Shown here in pieces: positions 35,701 to 49,400 of a stretch of DNA of 64,000 nucleotides (within the stretch, counting starts at the first letter, position 1; each line of letters opens with the position of its first letter). Source of the DNA: Fratercula arctica (lineage: Eukaryota > Chordata > Aves > Charadriiformes > Alcidae); the NCBI GenBank assembly GCA_947846985.1, contig CANTUZ010000007.1, positions 36,646,355 through 36,710,354 on the forward strand, written 5' to 3'. The notes beneath the pieces were generated by a model, which did no database searches, had not been told where the DNA came from, and saw nothing but the letters and a program-made list of their open reading frames with translations. The position numbers and the translations under genes were made by a program.

Positions 35701-38180
35701 ACTTTCAAGGATATAGTGGAACCCAGGTGGTTGTTTTTCTTTTATTAAAAAGTAACACTGAGGCACATGGGAAGAGCTCTGAATACTGAAGATAAAAAAT
35801 AAACTATGTCTTTCAGCCCATTTGCCAGATCCCATGTAGGTACAGCTTGGTTCAGTTTCTTTTACACAACCCCAGAAGTCTCAGCTGATTATTGTCCTTA
35901 ACCAGGCACCACTGACCATATGCATGTCCTGCCAAGTCACAGACTCACCTGAGTGCAGCACACATAACAGGGTGGTCTGTCCTACATATAACTTCAATCA
36001 CAGAAAGACCACCATGGATATAAATGGAACAGCCCTGTTTGGACAAGACACCCCACAAATATCAATAAAATGGCCCTTGATGCACCTGAGGAGCTTGAAT
36101 CATTTTCTGCCTTGTAGGCAAAATCCTCCCCTCAAATCTCTTGCCCCGGATAGAGATGCACGCGCTACAGTCTTCAGATCTACTATATACGTTCATGCAT
36201 GCAATTTGCGTCTTTGATAGTTTACCTTTTTTACAAATACTGATCCTGGAACAGAAGTGCTCAGTTATCAATTATAATAGGAGAAATGATAATTTGGAGA
36301 AATAGCATTAATGTATATGGAACCATCTGTGACCAAAACCAGCAAGATGAAGCGTATTGTGTGCTAGGAAGTGATTCTAGTAGTCATAAGAGATAAGGGC
36401 ACTGGGAATTTGTGAAACTCCCCAGCATATCTCTCACTTCTAATGGCTTCGCTACCCAAGTTGCAGGCTGCTCTTTGCTGCTTTTCAACGAGCTACTCAC
36501 CACAGAGCGTGCACTGTAGGCAGCACTGTGTCACATTACCAAGACATAAGCTTTCCTGCTGCCTACCTGAATCTCCATGTTTACTTCTCACAAGCAAAAT
36601 GGACATGCAGAAAAGGTTACGTCCACCTCTGTTTTAATATATTCTTGGTTGATAGATGAGTTCTGAGCTTCAGTTTGTGCCAAGACCTTTTCTCATGCAG
36701 TCCAGAAAGTGAAAGCAATACAGCCGCAAGACAGGAAATCATGTGTGCAAATGTGACCTGATGCAGATCAGTAACCATGCAGTTCAGAGCAATTAATTTC
36801 TAGCTCTTGCCATATTCAAGTACTAAGTCTGTCTTAAAATTACTTATTTTCATATTAGCAGCAATGGCAACCAACTGTTCCAAATGATAGCTTATCAGAC
36901 ATGCATTTTTTTTACCAACCCTCTAGGCTGATTTTGCTTATAAACATACAACACTTTTGCAGTCTGAAAGTAAACCTTCTGCAGAAGGATAGCACAATCC
37001 ATTTTGTTTTAAGCATGCCTTCATCTCTACCAACTGTAAAACAAAATTTAAAATAAATATATGCTATGAAATGAAAAAGAAGAGCAGCCTACCATAAAAA
37101 AGGAGAATTTGACAGGATAAGAGAGAAATATGTATAAATGCCAGCCAAGAGGTCATGCTAACAAACAGCTTTGAGACAAGTTTGAAGTAGTCATTAAAAA
37201 GCAATGATCTAGGACACCGCTGGTTCCACAGACTTGCATGCAGAGCTATCTGTGTAAAGCTTTAGCAATCCTTCACTTCCTCAGAAACAAAAGGATACAC
37301 ATGGCACATGCACATATATAAAACAGTAGTTCACCAAGATTCCTGCAACAGACACCAGCACTAGCAAAGTTAGCTCCAACGAATAACCTGTGAAACATTG
37401 CTGTACCAGCATGACAAACCCTAACATCGCTTCCTTCCAGAGGGATGAGGAAAACGACCCAATAAAATCACTGTCTGCAGCTGTGGTGCACCCAAGGCAG
37501 AAACTTTACACTTTCTCTTTTCTTTTTCCTCCATGAAACTTAGCAAAACAATCAAAACCAACCATGACCAGACTGTTTGAGTATGTCAGATGGGTAAAAT
37601 ATGTCCTGCTAAAAAACATATTGGATGATATGATGATAAAAAAAAGCATGAAATTTCCAATAGGCTTGCAGGTAAAATACCACTGAAAAACCTGGCTCCT
37701 AACTTAACAGCCTCTGCTGGAAATATATGATGGCCATAACACTTAAAATGGACAGAAGCATCTTGAAAAGGAGAAAAAAAGCCAGTGGCTATTTGCAGTC
37801 TGCCTGAAAAGCACACAACAAAACTTCCAGCTGTTTAAATTCAGCACCACGTCCCTTGTGCTGCCTGATGCAATACCTTACGTAAAAACAGCACTGCAAT
37901 ACAATGAAGAGCCCCCTGGGCAGGGCAGACAGAAGGGATAAAATGCTGCATCAAACAGCACATGCCTCTCGTTGGTGCTGCTGGGACTGTAGAGCAGAAT
38001 AGCCTGTGACAGCAGCTTTGATACCTGCAACACACTATAGAGGCAAGATGATTTGAACAAGTGCCTTTTTGCCTTAGAGAAAATACCAGCCAAAAGCCTT
38101 CAGGGATGAGTGGAGGTTGGAGACAAAGAGCAACTCCCTGGGGAGAACACAGAGACCTTTGTGCCCACTCCCTTTTGCAG
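32774..38180. other. Noncoding stretch
   Basis: No gene is recognised in 5.4 kb. The largest frame is 32886-33233 (+, 115 codons, PEPK/PESPE-like composition near its start), which overlaps a 73-codon minus frame; I cannot tie it to a family. An A15 run is at 34319-34333. Otherwise it is AT-leaning unique DNA. Confidence 0.6.
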
Positions 38181-38261
38181 AAAAAAAAAAAAAAAAAAAA
38201 AAACCACACACAAACCAACCAAACCCAAATAACCCACAACACAAAAAAAACACAACCCCTA
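38181..38261. repeat. A23 run and A/C-rich simple tract
   Basis: Twenty-three A (38181-38203) are followed by about 55 bp of 'accacacacaaaccaacc'-like A/C words and a further A8. The tract creates spurious poly-F and poly-K open frames (for example 37841-38242 on -). It resembles a degenerate poly-A tail. Confidence 0.8.
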
Positions 38262-41200
38262 TTCTTTTTCTTTTAAAAAGATATATTTTGTGGTAACAAG
38301 GACAACTCCTCTCTGTTACAGGCAGTCAGAACTTGCAGGATCAGTGTCATCCGTCACACATGACCTTTTCAGCTTCGTGGGTTTTTGGTGTTCAGGCGCA
38401 CTGAGACTGGCAGAGGAAGATGCAGGGAGAGCCCAGCTAACCCCCAGACAGTTGATGTCTAGGAGAGACTCCTGCCAATGCTTCCACAAAAGGCAAAACC
38501 AGGAGACAGGCTCACACAGGAAAGCAACACGCTGCCACTCCTTCCCATTCAAGCTGCACTGACAAATGGCAAGGAGGGTCTGATGAAGCTGTTCAAGCTC
38601 AGGGCTAGGAATCCACATGGAAAAGAAACCTGTTGTGAGGAAGTGGTTCAGGGCTGCAGCTCATCATTAGCAGCACAGACTCTAAACAGACAACAAGCTC
38701 CCACTTGTTATGAAATCTGTTGGCCTCATACTCGTAGCACCAAGAAGAAACACTGGATGCCCAGCTTTTCAAAGCAGACAGGGCTTCAGGCTTCCAGAGT
38801 TACTCTTGAAATTACAACACGAGAGCAGCCATATGGGGTTAGGTCAAATACTCATTCTTCTCATGTCCTAATACTGGTCGTAAACAAAGGTCACAGGGAA
38901 GTTAGAACAGCACAAAAGTGGATAATGCTTCCCCCAGTTCTCTCTCAGTCTTTCAGATCCTAACCCAGGGATTTAGTAATACTCGGTGGGTTTTCTGTAT
39001 TCACAAGTGGACATGACTCTCTGGTCCAGACCTGAAGGTTGGTAAGAGTTTGGTCCTACCTAATGGCTACCATCAACAGGAGCTTCAGATATTCTTTCCA
39101 AGAGCAAACCTCTGCAGAAATAGAGCAGAGTTAGAGTTGGGAAACCTCACTGTATCTTGCCATGGACAGCCAGAAGTAAAGAGAAACTTCCCCTCTGTTT
39201 TATGTGCTCAGATGCAGAATTGCTTATCTGAGAAGATACAGGGCATTTCTTTCCAGGTCACCCAACTCTTCTAACACATTCCAGATCATCCCTATGAGAT
39301 CAGAAAGGGATAAGGAAAGCAAACATCATCTGCAGAGCTCTACAAGCAGCAGCCAATGGTGACAGACTATGTCCCTGCACTGCGATGCAGCACCCCTCTC
39401 ACAGCCAGGCTCCAAGCAGGGAACACTCAGTGATTAAAGACTGTGCTGCTGACTATCGTGAGAGTTATAACCACTATACCACGAAGAGATCTCACTGAAT
39501 GCCTCGCTCATTTTTTTCTGTTGAGTCATTTCAGCAGTTTACAAAGAACAATCCAGGGGAGAAGGCAGTTAAACTATAAAGCTAATTTGGCTGAGAACAG
39601 GAGACGCTTGCTTTATCCTCACAGAAGGCAGCAAATACTTGCTTTGTTCAGTTTAATTGATAGCAGGTTCTACACACTGCAGATACAAATGACTTTCACA
39701 GACTGGCTTAGCACGTAGAACAAAGAGACAACTGAAAGTAGACAGTTATATCATTTGTGAAATAGCATTACATCCTGTATTTATAATCTATGTGTTATGC
39801 TCATACATCAATGAGAAGAGTTCATCAATAAGCAGCCTTAGCTCCAAGTTTCTGCAACTTTTATTTATTTTCAGTATTTACTTATGTTCATAATGGTCTC
39901 ATAACAATATAATTCCTTAGGATAAAATGTTAGGGTTTAGGGAGAAGGCCTGAAATCATTTTTATATTTGTTCGCCTAACCTGTACAATCGGCCTCCACT
40001 GTAACCACTGTCATCATCAGAGAATTTGCTGTCCTGTACCACTTCAAATGCAGCAGGAGAGAACTCCACTACTGCACAGCTTTCACTTTTCCAATAAATT
40101 AAACATGAAAGACTATCCATGTACCATGCCGAGTGTTTCACCTGCATCTGCCTCCCACTGCTTGATCTGCAAAACTTCACATCCTAACTATAAACTTCCC
40201 ACCAACAGTAGGGCAAGATGTAAAGGAAATGAGTCAAGAACTTTTCTCAGACTTAAGAACTTCAAGAGGAATTCACACAGAGAGAAGAAACCTAGATAAC
40301 TGCAGCCTAGCTTGCAGAAACATCACTAAGTTCTGTATGACAAAACATTTGGAGAAAAAAAACCACTATGAATTTCCATCCTTTCTCATAAAATGTGAAA
40401 CTGACTTCTTACTTTCTAATTATTATGTAGCTACAAAACAGCAGTCATGTCATGGGTACAGTTTTGCTAAATACAAGAAAAATCTATAGTGACCAGTTTA
40501 GTCATCACCCCAGAAAAACAAACAGGCTTAAAACTGAAGCAGAGGAAATTCAGGTTATAGACTACAGAATAAAAATGAACTGAACATCATGCCAAATTAA
40601 CAAAAAATAAAACCGAAAGAGAGGCTTTGTAAATGCTCAGAGCACAGAGTACTGAAAGGGCTGATCCAAAAACTGTGTCACCCAGTCAATCATGAGGCAG
40701 GGAGAGACCAGATGGACCAACAGAAGATGTTCAATCAGATGGTCCCAAACAATTATATAGTCCATGGTTTAAAACACACCAGAAGTGATATTATCTTGCT
40801 TCTATTCCCATCTGTCCCTGGCTCACTCAAAGAAGCTTCAGAACCCCTTTCCAAAGGGAAGTACTGCTGTTCCCAGGCATACAGAAAGTACCAGGTAATA
40901 AATCCTGCAAGCTTTGAGCTCACCTCCATGAAGTACTTTGAAATATGTCAGAATTCTTGAAATAGAAACTTTAGAGATACAACACCAAAAACTTAAGTTA
41001 TAACACCATTACAGCCAAAGGCAGTCATGGCTGGAATCCACGTGCTCGAGGTAAGCATGCCTCTTACTGGACACTCTGAAGAGACAGAGAAAACCAGTCA
41101 CCTGAATTGGTTGTCAGCAAACATTTCTTTTACAACAACAAAAAAATCATGGCTATGCTGATTCTCCTACAGCTTTTAGTGGCCATATTGTGCTCCACTC

Positions 41201-44200
41201 CCATCTTCCACTGCATATCAGACATAGCTAGCAGTATTCTTACTACTAACCAGCTAACCTGGACTGCCTATGCTAACAGCCTGAAACTAACACCCATAAA
41301 CACATCATGGCTCTAACACATAGACAACATGGCTTGTTCCTTACTGCAGATCACATAACCTGTTTCTCAGCTTCTCCTCAGCATGCAACCTCCCTTACAT
41401 AGACCTCAGCTGTGGACATTCAGTACAGAACATAAAAGGTTACAGTTCTCTGCTCTAAGGAACAAGTTGCTGGAAGGGAGTTGCAAGAGGAAAGGCATCA
41501 GGATCATCATCCTGTAAAGTTGTCTGTGTCAACTCAAGCTGGATTAGACAGAGAGCAATCAGCTTTATCCAAACAGATTGCACATGGACAGAGTGCATAA
41601 GAACAGCTACTCATATGGAAACACTTACCTTTTTTCTTATGTCCCTAAAGCCCCAGACCACTAGAGATCCAAACTGTAATCAATTCCAGCGCAAGAGGGA
41701 TATTTGTTTGAGGACAGTGTTGGTATCATGAACAGGAATTCTATTTTCCTATTTTGAGGGAGGCTATAATCTTTAAAGATGGGCCTTGTTTGTTGTATAG
41801 ACATCCAACAATATATCCAGCAAGGGTTTCTCCTTGATTTTTAAAGGACTTGTGTTTCTCTTTCCCATCTCCTGCATTCTGAATTCCCTTCTCTGCAGCA
41901 GTTACTGTGACCAGGCTATTTGCAATACTACACAATCTATTCCTCCAGCTTTACTGTCCTACTTCCTTGCAGACTGAGCTCCCTGACCTGCGACTGAGCC
42001 TTCCACTATGATCAGCTTCATCGGGGTTCCCTCCGCCTCGCTGTCTAATGAGCTTAGAAAAAATTCTGAACATCTTGTCATGGTTTCACTTTAACAGATT
42101 ATTTTTCCCTAACTGAGATGGGCAGGAGACTAGCTCCAGAGCTTCCTTTCCAATACTGAGGCTGAGCTGCAGGCTTCAAAAGCAAGGTTGGGGTGGTTCC
42201 CCCTCCCCTTCCATTTTTACCGGTTCCTTTGACATTTTGGAGTTCAGAGGGCTCCACACACAAGCAAGAGAAAATTTCTTGTGTGGCCAGCTGAAGGGTC
42301 CTAAAGACAACAACAAATTAACAGTAATGGATTACAACTAGTAAACCAGGTTTTACTCATCTGCAGCCATGCTCTGCCCCCAAGGGACAATTTTTATAAA
42401 TACAATGTTGTTGTTATTCAAACGTTTCCCCTCAAATCTAGATTCTCACCTCTTTATCAGTGGCAGGTACTCTTGTCAAAGTAAATGTAAATGAACCATC
42501 ATGACAATCTACAGAGCAAAGAGCAGACTGGAAGGCTCAAGATCACCAAGCTATTTGCATTTCTGTTGTAGACAGAATGCTTGCGTTGCAGCTCCAAAGC
42601 AGGCCTTATGTCATCTATAAGTTTCCTATTCATCTTCATAAAATTCTAGTTTCACACAGCAATAGTGTAAAGTCACTTAAACACAAGAATGATTTGATAG
42701 GTTTCCAGAGAGCTGATGTCATTTGGGAACAGTGTACTCCATTTATGCATTACGTCTGAAAAAAAAAATACAGTCAGATACAAATCACAAAGAAACATAG
42801 TGAGTGTTTTATGAGTTCATAAATCTAAGGCTATGGATATGCAGGGACCAAAATTTGAATCTTTAAGCACCATAATTTATGAACACAAAAGGATTCATTT
42901 TAACTTTACAGTATTTAGAAAAGGACCAAAGATGCCGCAGCAGAAAGAAATATATGATGCACTAAAATAGCACTAACTAAAAATAATTTATTATTGTTGC
43001 TCTGTTGCACAAGTTCAAAGAAAGTGGCCTAAGCATGTAACAGTGCACATCAGTAAGAGAAACGCTGTGAGAACAGACACATATAGCACACGTGCAATAT
43101 GCCTAACGTATGCTCTAGTCTGGCTGATCATTATACATAAGTTTCTTTCTTTTCCTCCCTTCTTTTCTTCTCCATCAAGAAGGATCAGGAAGAACAAATG
43201 CACAAGAAAGGGTCCTGATTCGCAGCTGGTGAAATGCAATGTTATATTCTTCATAACTGTACATTCCTCTGCTGCCTTTCAACACAGGTGCTGCTCAAAT
43301 GCATAACAGCAAGAGTTTAATCAGCATTCATCCACAGCCAGGAAGCATGCAAGTACACAGAGCAGCAAAGCTAATGTGCTTTAAAAAAAAATTTAAAGAT
43401 GTACAATCCAGACACAATTTATTATTTAATTTTTTTACTAAAATTTTATCGATGCTCCCCAGCTACATCTGTCTGTTCTGCAGCAAAGCATCTCTGTGCA
43501 CCAGCAGCTGAAAGCTATGTCAGCCATGCTTCACTGAGGCAGAAAAGTACCTTCTGTTTAAAGAAGCAGGACATAAGAGTAATCTTAACAGGCAGAATTT
43601 AACACTACATTGCCCACCAGCTTCTGCAGTGACATGTATGATTCTGTACTTGTAAACGCAGTGAATTACGGCAAAAGCTCAGGTATTAGAGGCACTTGAG
43701 ACATGGCCACATCACACAATTCCCTACACACATGTGCACCTGCACATCCATACACACTAAGAGAAAGCACCACCAGTAGTTTAGCATCCCTTTAGAGGGG
43801 ATTCACACTATGACCAGAACACAGGGCCACCTCTGGCACAAATATGGTAGATCCCTGGTGAAACAGAGCAAAAACACATACCTAACATGAAGATGTAACA
43901 GTCATAGAAATTTCTCAGTACATCAAGTAGATCAGGTGCTCTGCTGACTTCAGTTTAAACTCTAACCCAGTTCCAAACTTGCAGACACTAAGAACTCAGA
44001 AGATATGTTCAAGGCCTCACCAGGCACCAGAACAAGCAATAAACCCTGTACATCTCTCACCTTGGCCTTTGCCCCAAGCCCATTTTACTCTCCACAAATG
44101 CTAATACTGACTCATAAGCTTACTTTGAGGACAGGCCAAAAATAATGCGTAATCACAGAATCCATCAGATCAGAAGCCGTCCCTATTCAGCACTGCAGTG

Positions 44201-44318
44201 CTTGGAATCAGCAACACCCCCTCTACCCAGGCATAGCTACAGGTCTTCTGGGTCTGACCTGAGCTCCGCCAAAACACATGGAAACATTCTATAGATCAAC
44301 AAGCTGAAGCATAAGATG
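38262..44318. other. Noncoding stretch
   Basis: No gene is supported. The 161-codon frame at 38478-38963 (+) overlaps 38290-38562 (+) and 38316-38618 (-) and has no recognised domain. Positions 39441-39480 contain 'agttataaccactataccacg', reminiscent of the MIR head on the minus strand, but the match is too short to annotate. No RNA gene was recognised. Confidence 0.65.
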
Positions 44319-44458
44319 TTCTCACAAACAGCTATTATATCCATTTTATAAATAAGCAAAGTCAGACACAGATGAGTTCATACTCATCTCAATGGTATCT
44401 TAAGTAGCACTTTCGGCCCTGACTCCCAGCTGCTTGCTCTCATCTTCCAGTGCAATAG
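44319..44458 (-). mobile_element. MIR-type SINE, ancient copy
   Basis: On the + strand the order 'ttctcacaaacagctattatatccattttataaataagcaaagtcagacacagatg' follows the reverse complement of MIR ('ctcacaacaccc..attattatccccattttacagatggggaaactgaggcacagag'). It is followed after a decayed middle by CCCTGACTCCCAGCTGC and 'ttgctct', matching 'agtcctgactcccagtcccctgctct'. Both the 3' part and the tRNA-derived head are present. Confidence 0.6.
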
Positions 44459-44845
44459 AGTACAAGCACTAAGTCAGTTTCAAGTAAAGCAAAACAAAGG
44501 GTAGACTGTGGCTGTCCTTAGCTGGGACCAGTTGGCAAAGGCCCGCTATTTCTGTAATGATCAGGACTGTGCCACAGCTGGTAATCCTCCCTTTAAATAG
44601 AAGAACATCAATATGATCTGGATAGTTCCAGCTGTTTCCCTTCTACTTCTCATCCTTCCATCTTTCTTCCACACTGACACCCATATCGCCACTATTTTTG
44701 CTCAGTTTTAAGATTTTCCTTACTACAGCTTTCATTGCAATGCCCAATTGACAATACTTAGATAGTAATAGTAGCTTTTATAGAAGAAAGCCTTCTATCA
44801 GTAGATCACCAAGTTTCCAATGGCAGTCTGCATCATCCTCTGGTT
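44459..44845. other. Noncoding spacer between two MIR copies
   Basis: This is unique-looking sequence with no open frame of note, including T- and C-rich 'ttcccttctacttctcatccttcc'. Confidence 0.65.
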
Positions 44846-44970
44846 AGAGATGAGGAAAGAGATCCAAGGAGAATAAAGTGACTCATGCACCACCCAGCAA
44901 ACCAATAGCAAGACTAGATACAGAAAGTGGTATTCCCAGTGCCCCGTGTACTATGTTCTCAGACTGCTCT
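44846..44970 (-). mobile_element. MIR-type SINE, ancient copy
   Basis: GAGATGAGGAAAGAGATCCA, AATAAAGTGACTCATGCACC and 'cagcaaaccaatagcaagactagatacagaaag' follow the reverse complement of MIR ('agatgaggaaactgaggcacagagaggttaagtgacttgcccaaggtcacacagc'). A diverged head region continues to about 44970. Same orientation as the copy at 44319. Confidence 0.55.
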
Positions 44971-46165
44971 CCCAGTAAAGTAGCAGCTTGCTTTCTGTTC
45001 TCACAAATTAGTCTATCCTCATCAGGCAATAAAGAGCTTTCTCTACATTTCAAACCTGTTCCAGTCACTGCTGTTGTATGCTCTGGCCCAGGCCTCCATT
45101 AAGTTTGGAAAAGCAATTCACATAAGTTTAAGAGCTAGTCTAGGACCGAAAACAAAAATGTAATATAGAGCAAATGCAGTTGGGCTCTTAAGTTTAAAAG
45201 AAAAAGCACACATAAAAAAATCACCTTAAGGTGAAAGAAAACATACCTATATATCAAGAACACCAATATTACAAATACCAATACATACAGTTATAAATAC
45301 AATATATTTTGGCATTTACTTATGAAGTAAAGTATCAAACATTAACAATTGCCCTTACTATTTCAAATGCAATCTCACTTTCAGGAGCAACATCTTACAG
45401 AGATTTTGTGCAGCACATTGAAGACTACTGTAGTTACAATAAATTACATGTTTGAATTCAATTATCAGGCCCTGATGAGTCATAGCCCTCATTTGGCATT
45501 TATTTAGGAAAAAAAAAAATCTTGGAAGCCTCTAGCACCACAAAGAAAATTCAAAAGGAGGGTGAATTCAAGCATTTGAAAAAAAAAAAAAACCAACGAG
45601 AGGTGCATTAATCAGCAGGTTCAACCTCCCAACGGCAGGAAAGAAATTTATTGCTTGTCTCAGGCATCCTTCAATCTGACCTGCAAAGCAAGCAAATTTA
45701 GAGTAACATCCAGTACCTTACTGAGACTCACAGGCTGCAAGCCAAAACAGTCTCCATTATTTGCATTTCCCACACACATATAGACAAGTGTCTTAGCCAC
45801 ATCAAGGTCATTCAATATCAAGACCATTAAATTAAGTTTTCCTCTAAAATGAGGCCTCATTATCAAGACTAATTAAAGGATGACAAAACCTTCTGAACAG
45901 TTCCAATCCTCAGCAAAGGCTTATTCATGAATAGAGCATGCTTTAGAAACGAAGTTGATTAAAATTATTAAAAGCTATTTTAGTCTCTGTGTTAAAGGTC
46001 TCTTGACTGTCAACACTAGAACTGTATAAGATTGGTATGATACATGATTTTTCTATTTGCACTTTCACCACATGCTTTTTATTGATCTTCTGGACTCACT
46101 AGCTCCCTATTTTGGGCATTCATCCACCAGTGTTTAGAAATCGCAGTATATGTAAAAAAGGCATG
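44971..46165. other. Noncoding stretch
   Basis: No supported gene. An A14 run lies at 45579-45592. The minus-strand 68-codon frame at 45660-45866 ends near an acceptor-like 'tttgcttgctttgcag', but I recognise neither the peptide nor a matching donor. Confidence 0.6.
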
Positions 46166-46490
46166 ATGTAATGCTGGAAGGAAGGGATGCTATCCAGAGG
46201 GACTTGGACAAGCTTGAGAGCTGCGCCTGTGCAAACCTCATGAAGTTCAACCAGGCCAAGTGCAAGGTCCTGCACATGGGTTGGGGCAATCCCAAGCACA
46301 AAACAGGCTGGGTGGAGAAGGGATTGAGAGTAGCCCTGCTGAGAAGGACTTGGGGGTGTTGGTTGATGAGAAGCTCAACATGAACTGGCAATGTGTGCTC
46401 GCAGCCCAGAAGGACAACTGTATCCTGGGCTGCATCAAGAGCAGCAGAGCCAGAAGGTCAAGGGAGGTGATTCTGCCCCTTATGGAAGCA
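46166..46490 (+). mobile_element. CR1 LINE fragment, ORF2 internal region
   Basis: The sense strand encodes a CR1 ORF2 segment following the reverse-transcriptase core. It begins [20 protein letters not shown], then [15 protein letters not shown] in the frame of 46171. It continues in the frame of 46260 with [25 protein letters not shown] and SREVILPL. The switch between the two frames near 46305 is an inactivating indel. The copy stops at about 46490 without the CR1 3' UTR or octamers, so it is truncated at both ends. CR1 ORF2 normally encodes an AP-type endonuclease and a reverse transcriptase; neither catalytic core is present here. Confidence 0.85.
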
Positions 46491-49400
46491 CTTAAGGTCT
46501 TATGAGTTTCTTCCTTTTCAGAGCAAGAACGGATTATGGGAGAAGTTTCTGCTGGTGCCCTTTCAATTAACAAAGAACCTACAGAGTCCCATTTGTCTGA
46601 ACACCTCAAATGAGAATAACCACCTCCCTCTGAGCTCAGTCATCCCTCTCAGTCTTTGCCACAAGCCCCATGCCCCAGAGAAGCTCCATCTCTACATTCT
46701 CCCAGGGCTGTGCTCACCACTCTGAGCTTGCTCATCTTTAGCTTTACTCACACAGGCAGAATTCGGTTCCCTCAGGCTACTGACATCAGTCCTCTCAGTC
46801 TAATTAGCCTTGCTGTATATGTCCCCTGCAACACCAACTTCCTACCATTTCCACCATCACATGTAGGGTGAAAGCAGGTGAAGCAGGAAGGGCTATCATG
46901 TCCATCTGCTTTAGCCAGGTCTTTGAGATGTGACTACCATTAATGCCTTCTTCCTGCAGACCAGGTGTTGTTATTGCCAGCATGACTATTGCTTATTGCT
47001 TCTCAGCAGGAAACACAGGTGAAAGATCCACATAGCTCACAAGAGTTTTTCCACACTACAAGCACAGGGAAGTTGAAAGCAGCTGAAAATCTTGCAAGAC
47101 AACCAATAATAAAAGATTTCATGCTGCATTTCTCAGACCCATGCGGAGAGGATGTATGTGGTCTGTTTTCCATAATCAGATGCTCCCATTGCTTGATCAA
47201 GAACTGAGGGATAAATCAATTTAATACTTGGAAATTACAGTTTTCACAGGAAATTCCATCAACAGAGTAAGAGCAATGGCTTTCTTAAGTACTAAACTTG
47301 CCGCAGGGAAAACGCTGGAGAAAGGAAGCTAATCCAGAGCAGCAAGCACAAGGATATTAAAGAACAGTGTGTCCAGACCTTTATAAGGTACATATACTGT
47401 GGTGACTATTTGGAAAAAGGTGCAAAGCTTCTGAAGAGATTTTATTTTTTTTTTCCACTAGTTCTCCTTGAGGGGATGTGGTTCCAAGAACGAAAAGAGA
47501 CTACTTAGGGCGCTGAAGAATGTGGGAAAACCTATCTAACTCTGGACCACCTTCTAGCACATGGAAATTAAATTGATAAATTTGCCACCCAGAATACTTT
47601 TCTTACAACGCATATTGCTGGAACAGTCTCCTTTTTCTTTTCTTCTGCTCTGCTGGGTCTCTCCCAACCTCACATAAACCCTTCTCTCTGCTTGTCCCTA
47701 GGCTTCAATTCTTTTGATGAACTTCTGTCTCTTTGCCTAACGCTGACCTCTCTTTCCCCTTTGGGGAAAAACATCCCATAGAGGTAAAATAAGAAAGGAT
47801 AGTAAAGGGTTGTCACTGTAAAGTGTATTTATCCCATTCTCCATCCTCTACATCAAAGAGTTACTCAAAATCCAAGTCATCAATCATTTCTCCATTATTG
47901 CAAAACATTATAATCTATTGTATGCTTTGGCAATTTTAAGATTAAAGTTACACTGTCGAGACATTTTATAGCTTTTAATTTTTTTTTTTTTTAACTTATG
48001 TTTTAATACCTTCTCACTAGGCTTGAAAAGCAAATGTCTTTCCCTATCGATTCTGTTCTTTCCCCTTGGCAAACATTGATTATTTTTTTCCCCGAGTTAC
48101 AAATAAACCAAAAATTAACACACCTGTTCTTTTCTATGACAACAGTTTCTCAGTATCAATTGTGGTCCCTCTCTATTTGCAAAAAACTTTATCATTCATG
48201 ATTCAGCACTATAAAGGGTGACTAATCACCCTACAAAGAAAAGCTACAAAGACTGAACAAACCAACTATCTGAGCGTGTACCATTAAAAATACTAGCTAG
48301 TGTTTGCTTCAGTTAAAAATCTGATTGCCTAAAGGACAAAGAATTCTTTTTAAAAACCAATGCAAGCTCTCAAGAAGTGGCAATATGACCTAGGAGAGCA
48401 GTACACCATCTAGTTTGCCAAGCCTTACTTGAGACTGTTCCATGATCTTAAACACTAAGACTGACCTTAATCATGATCTTAAGCACACATAAGTGTCACA
48501 CTAATCTCTTGACTGCTGTACATGGAACAGAAGAGATGCATTGAACAGAAGTGTGTACATATTCATATACATACATAGTTACACTAGGGTCAAGTCCCTA
48601 CTTCTAAAGTGATTGCAGCCACACAGTGCTGTCATCATCTGATTAAGCTCCAGGGTGTTATAACAAAACAATCCCACGATACTTGTCCTTGCTGTGGTTG
48701 CCCACCAGAAACAACAGAAGACTTTGGACAAGAATAAAGGGTCAAGCTAAAACTCCCAGAGTTCCTCTTCTATCATCCACTAGTTTGTCACTATTAATTT
48801 CTACCTTTGCTAAACAACTTGTCTTCTGGTTACAGAGGGATCTGCAGTACTTTGTTGCTGTGGGGATATAGCTCTACAAGCGAGGAAGGTGATGAAATTG
48901 TCCAGGTATTTCTGAAGACTGAAAAGATGGCAGAAATTCCTTACAAAAAAGCAAGGTGTTGTTTTGTCATCAATTGAATGCAGTCTTTTGAACACCCAAG
49001 GAATCCAAGCAGATAAGACTTGGAAGAAAAGGAGTAAGAAAAGAAAGGGGACATTAAGGACAAGCAAGAAAGGGTCTCTCCAAAGTACCTCAAGAGGTAA
49101 AGGATGCTCTTTACCACACACAGATTTCCCTTAAAAGAGGTTGGGGGACTTGAAAAGAATAATTATATCCTGAACATCTGAAGAGATCTCCATGGAAGTC
49201 CGTGGGGGAGGATCACAGCTAACAGAGCAGGTGTGAACTCACCACAAGCAAGCATCAGAGGTGGTCTCCTTTGGAAGCATTTGTACAGAGAGGTGGCAAC
49301 TGTTGAAAACAAACGAGCACACTAGGGTTTACACAGGTACACAGACAGGCTAAGTCAAGCGCAGGGCAATGCGGCATAGGAAAGGAGATGGAAGACTGCC

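Noticed and set aside
37841..38242. 133-codon frame on - with a run of F
   Set aside because: The F run is the translation of the A23 homopolymer read backwards.
38478..38963. 161-codon open frame (+)
   Set aside because: It overlaps other long frames on both strands and has no family resemblance or splice signals.
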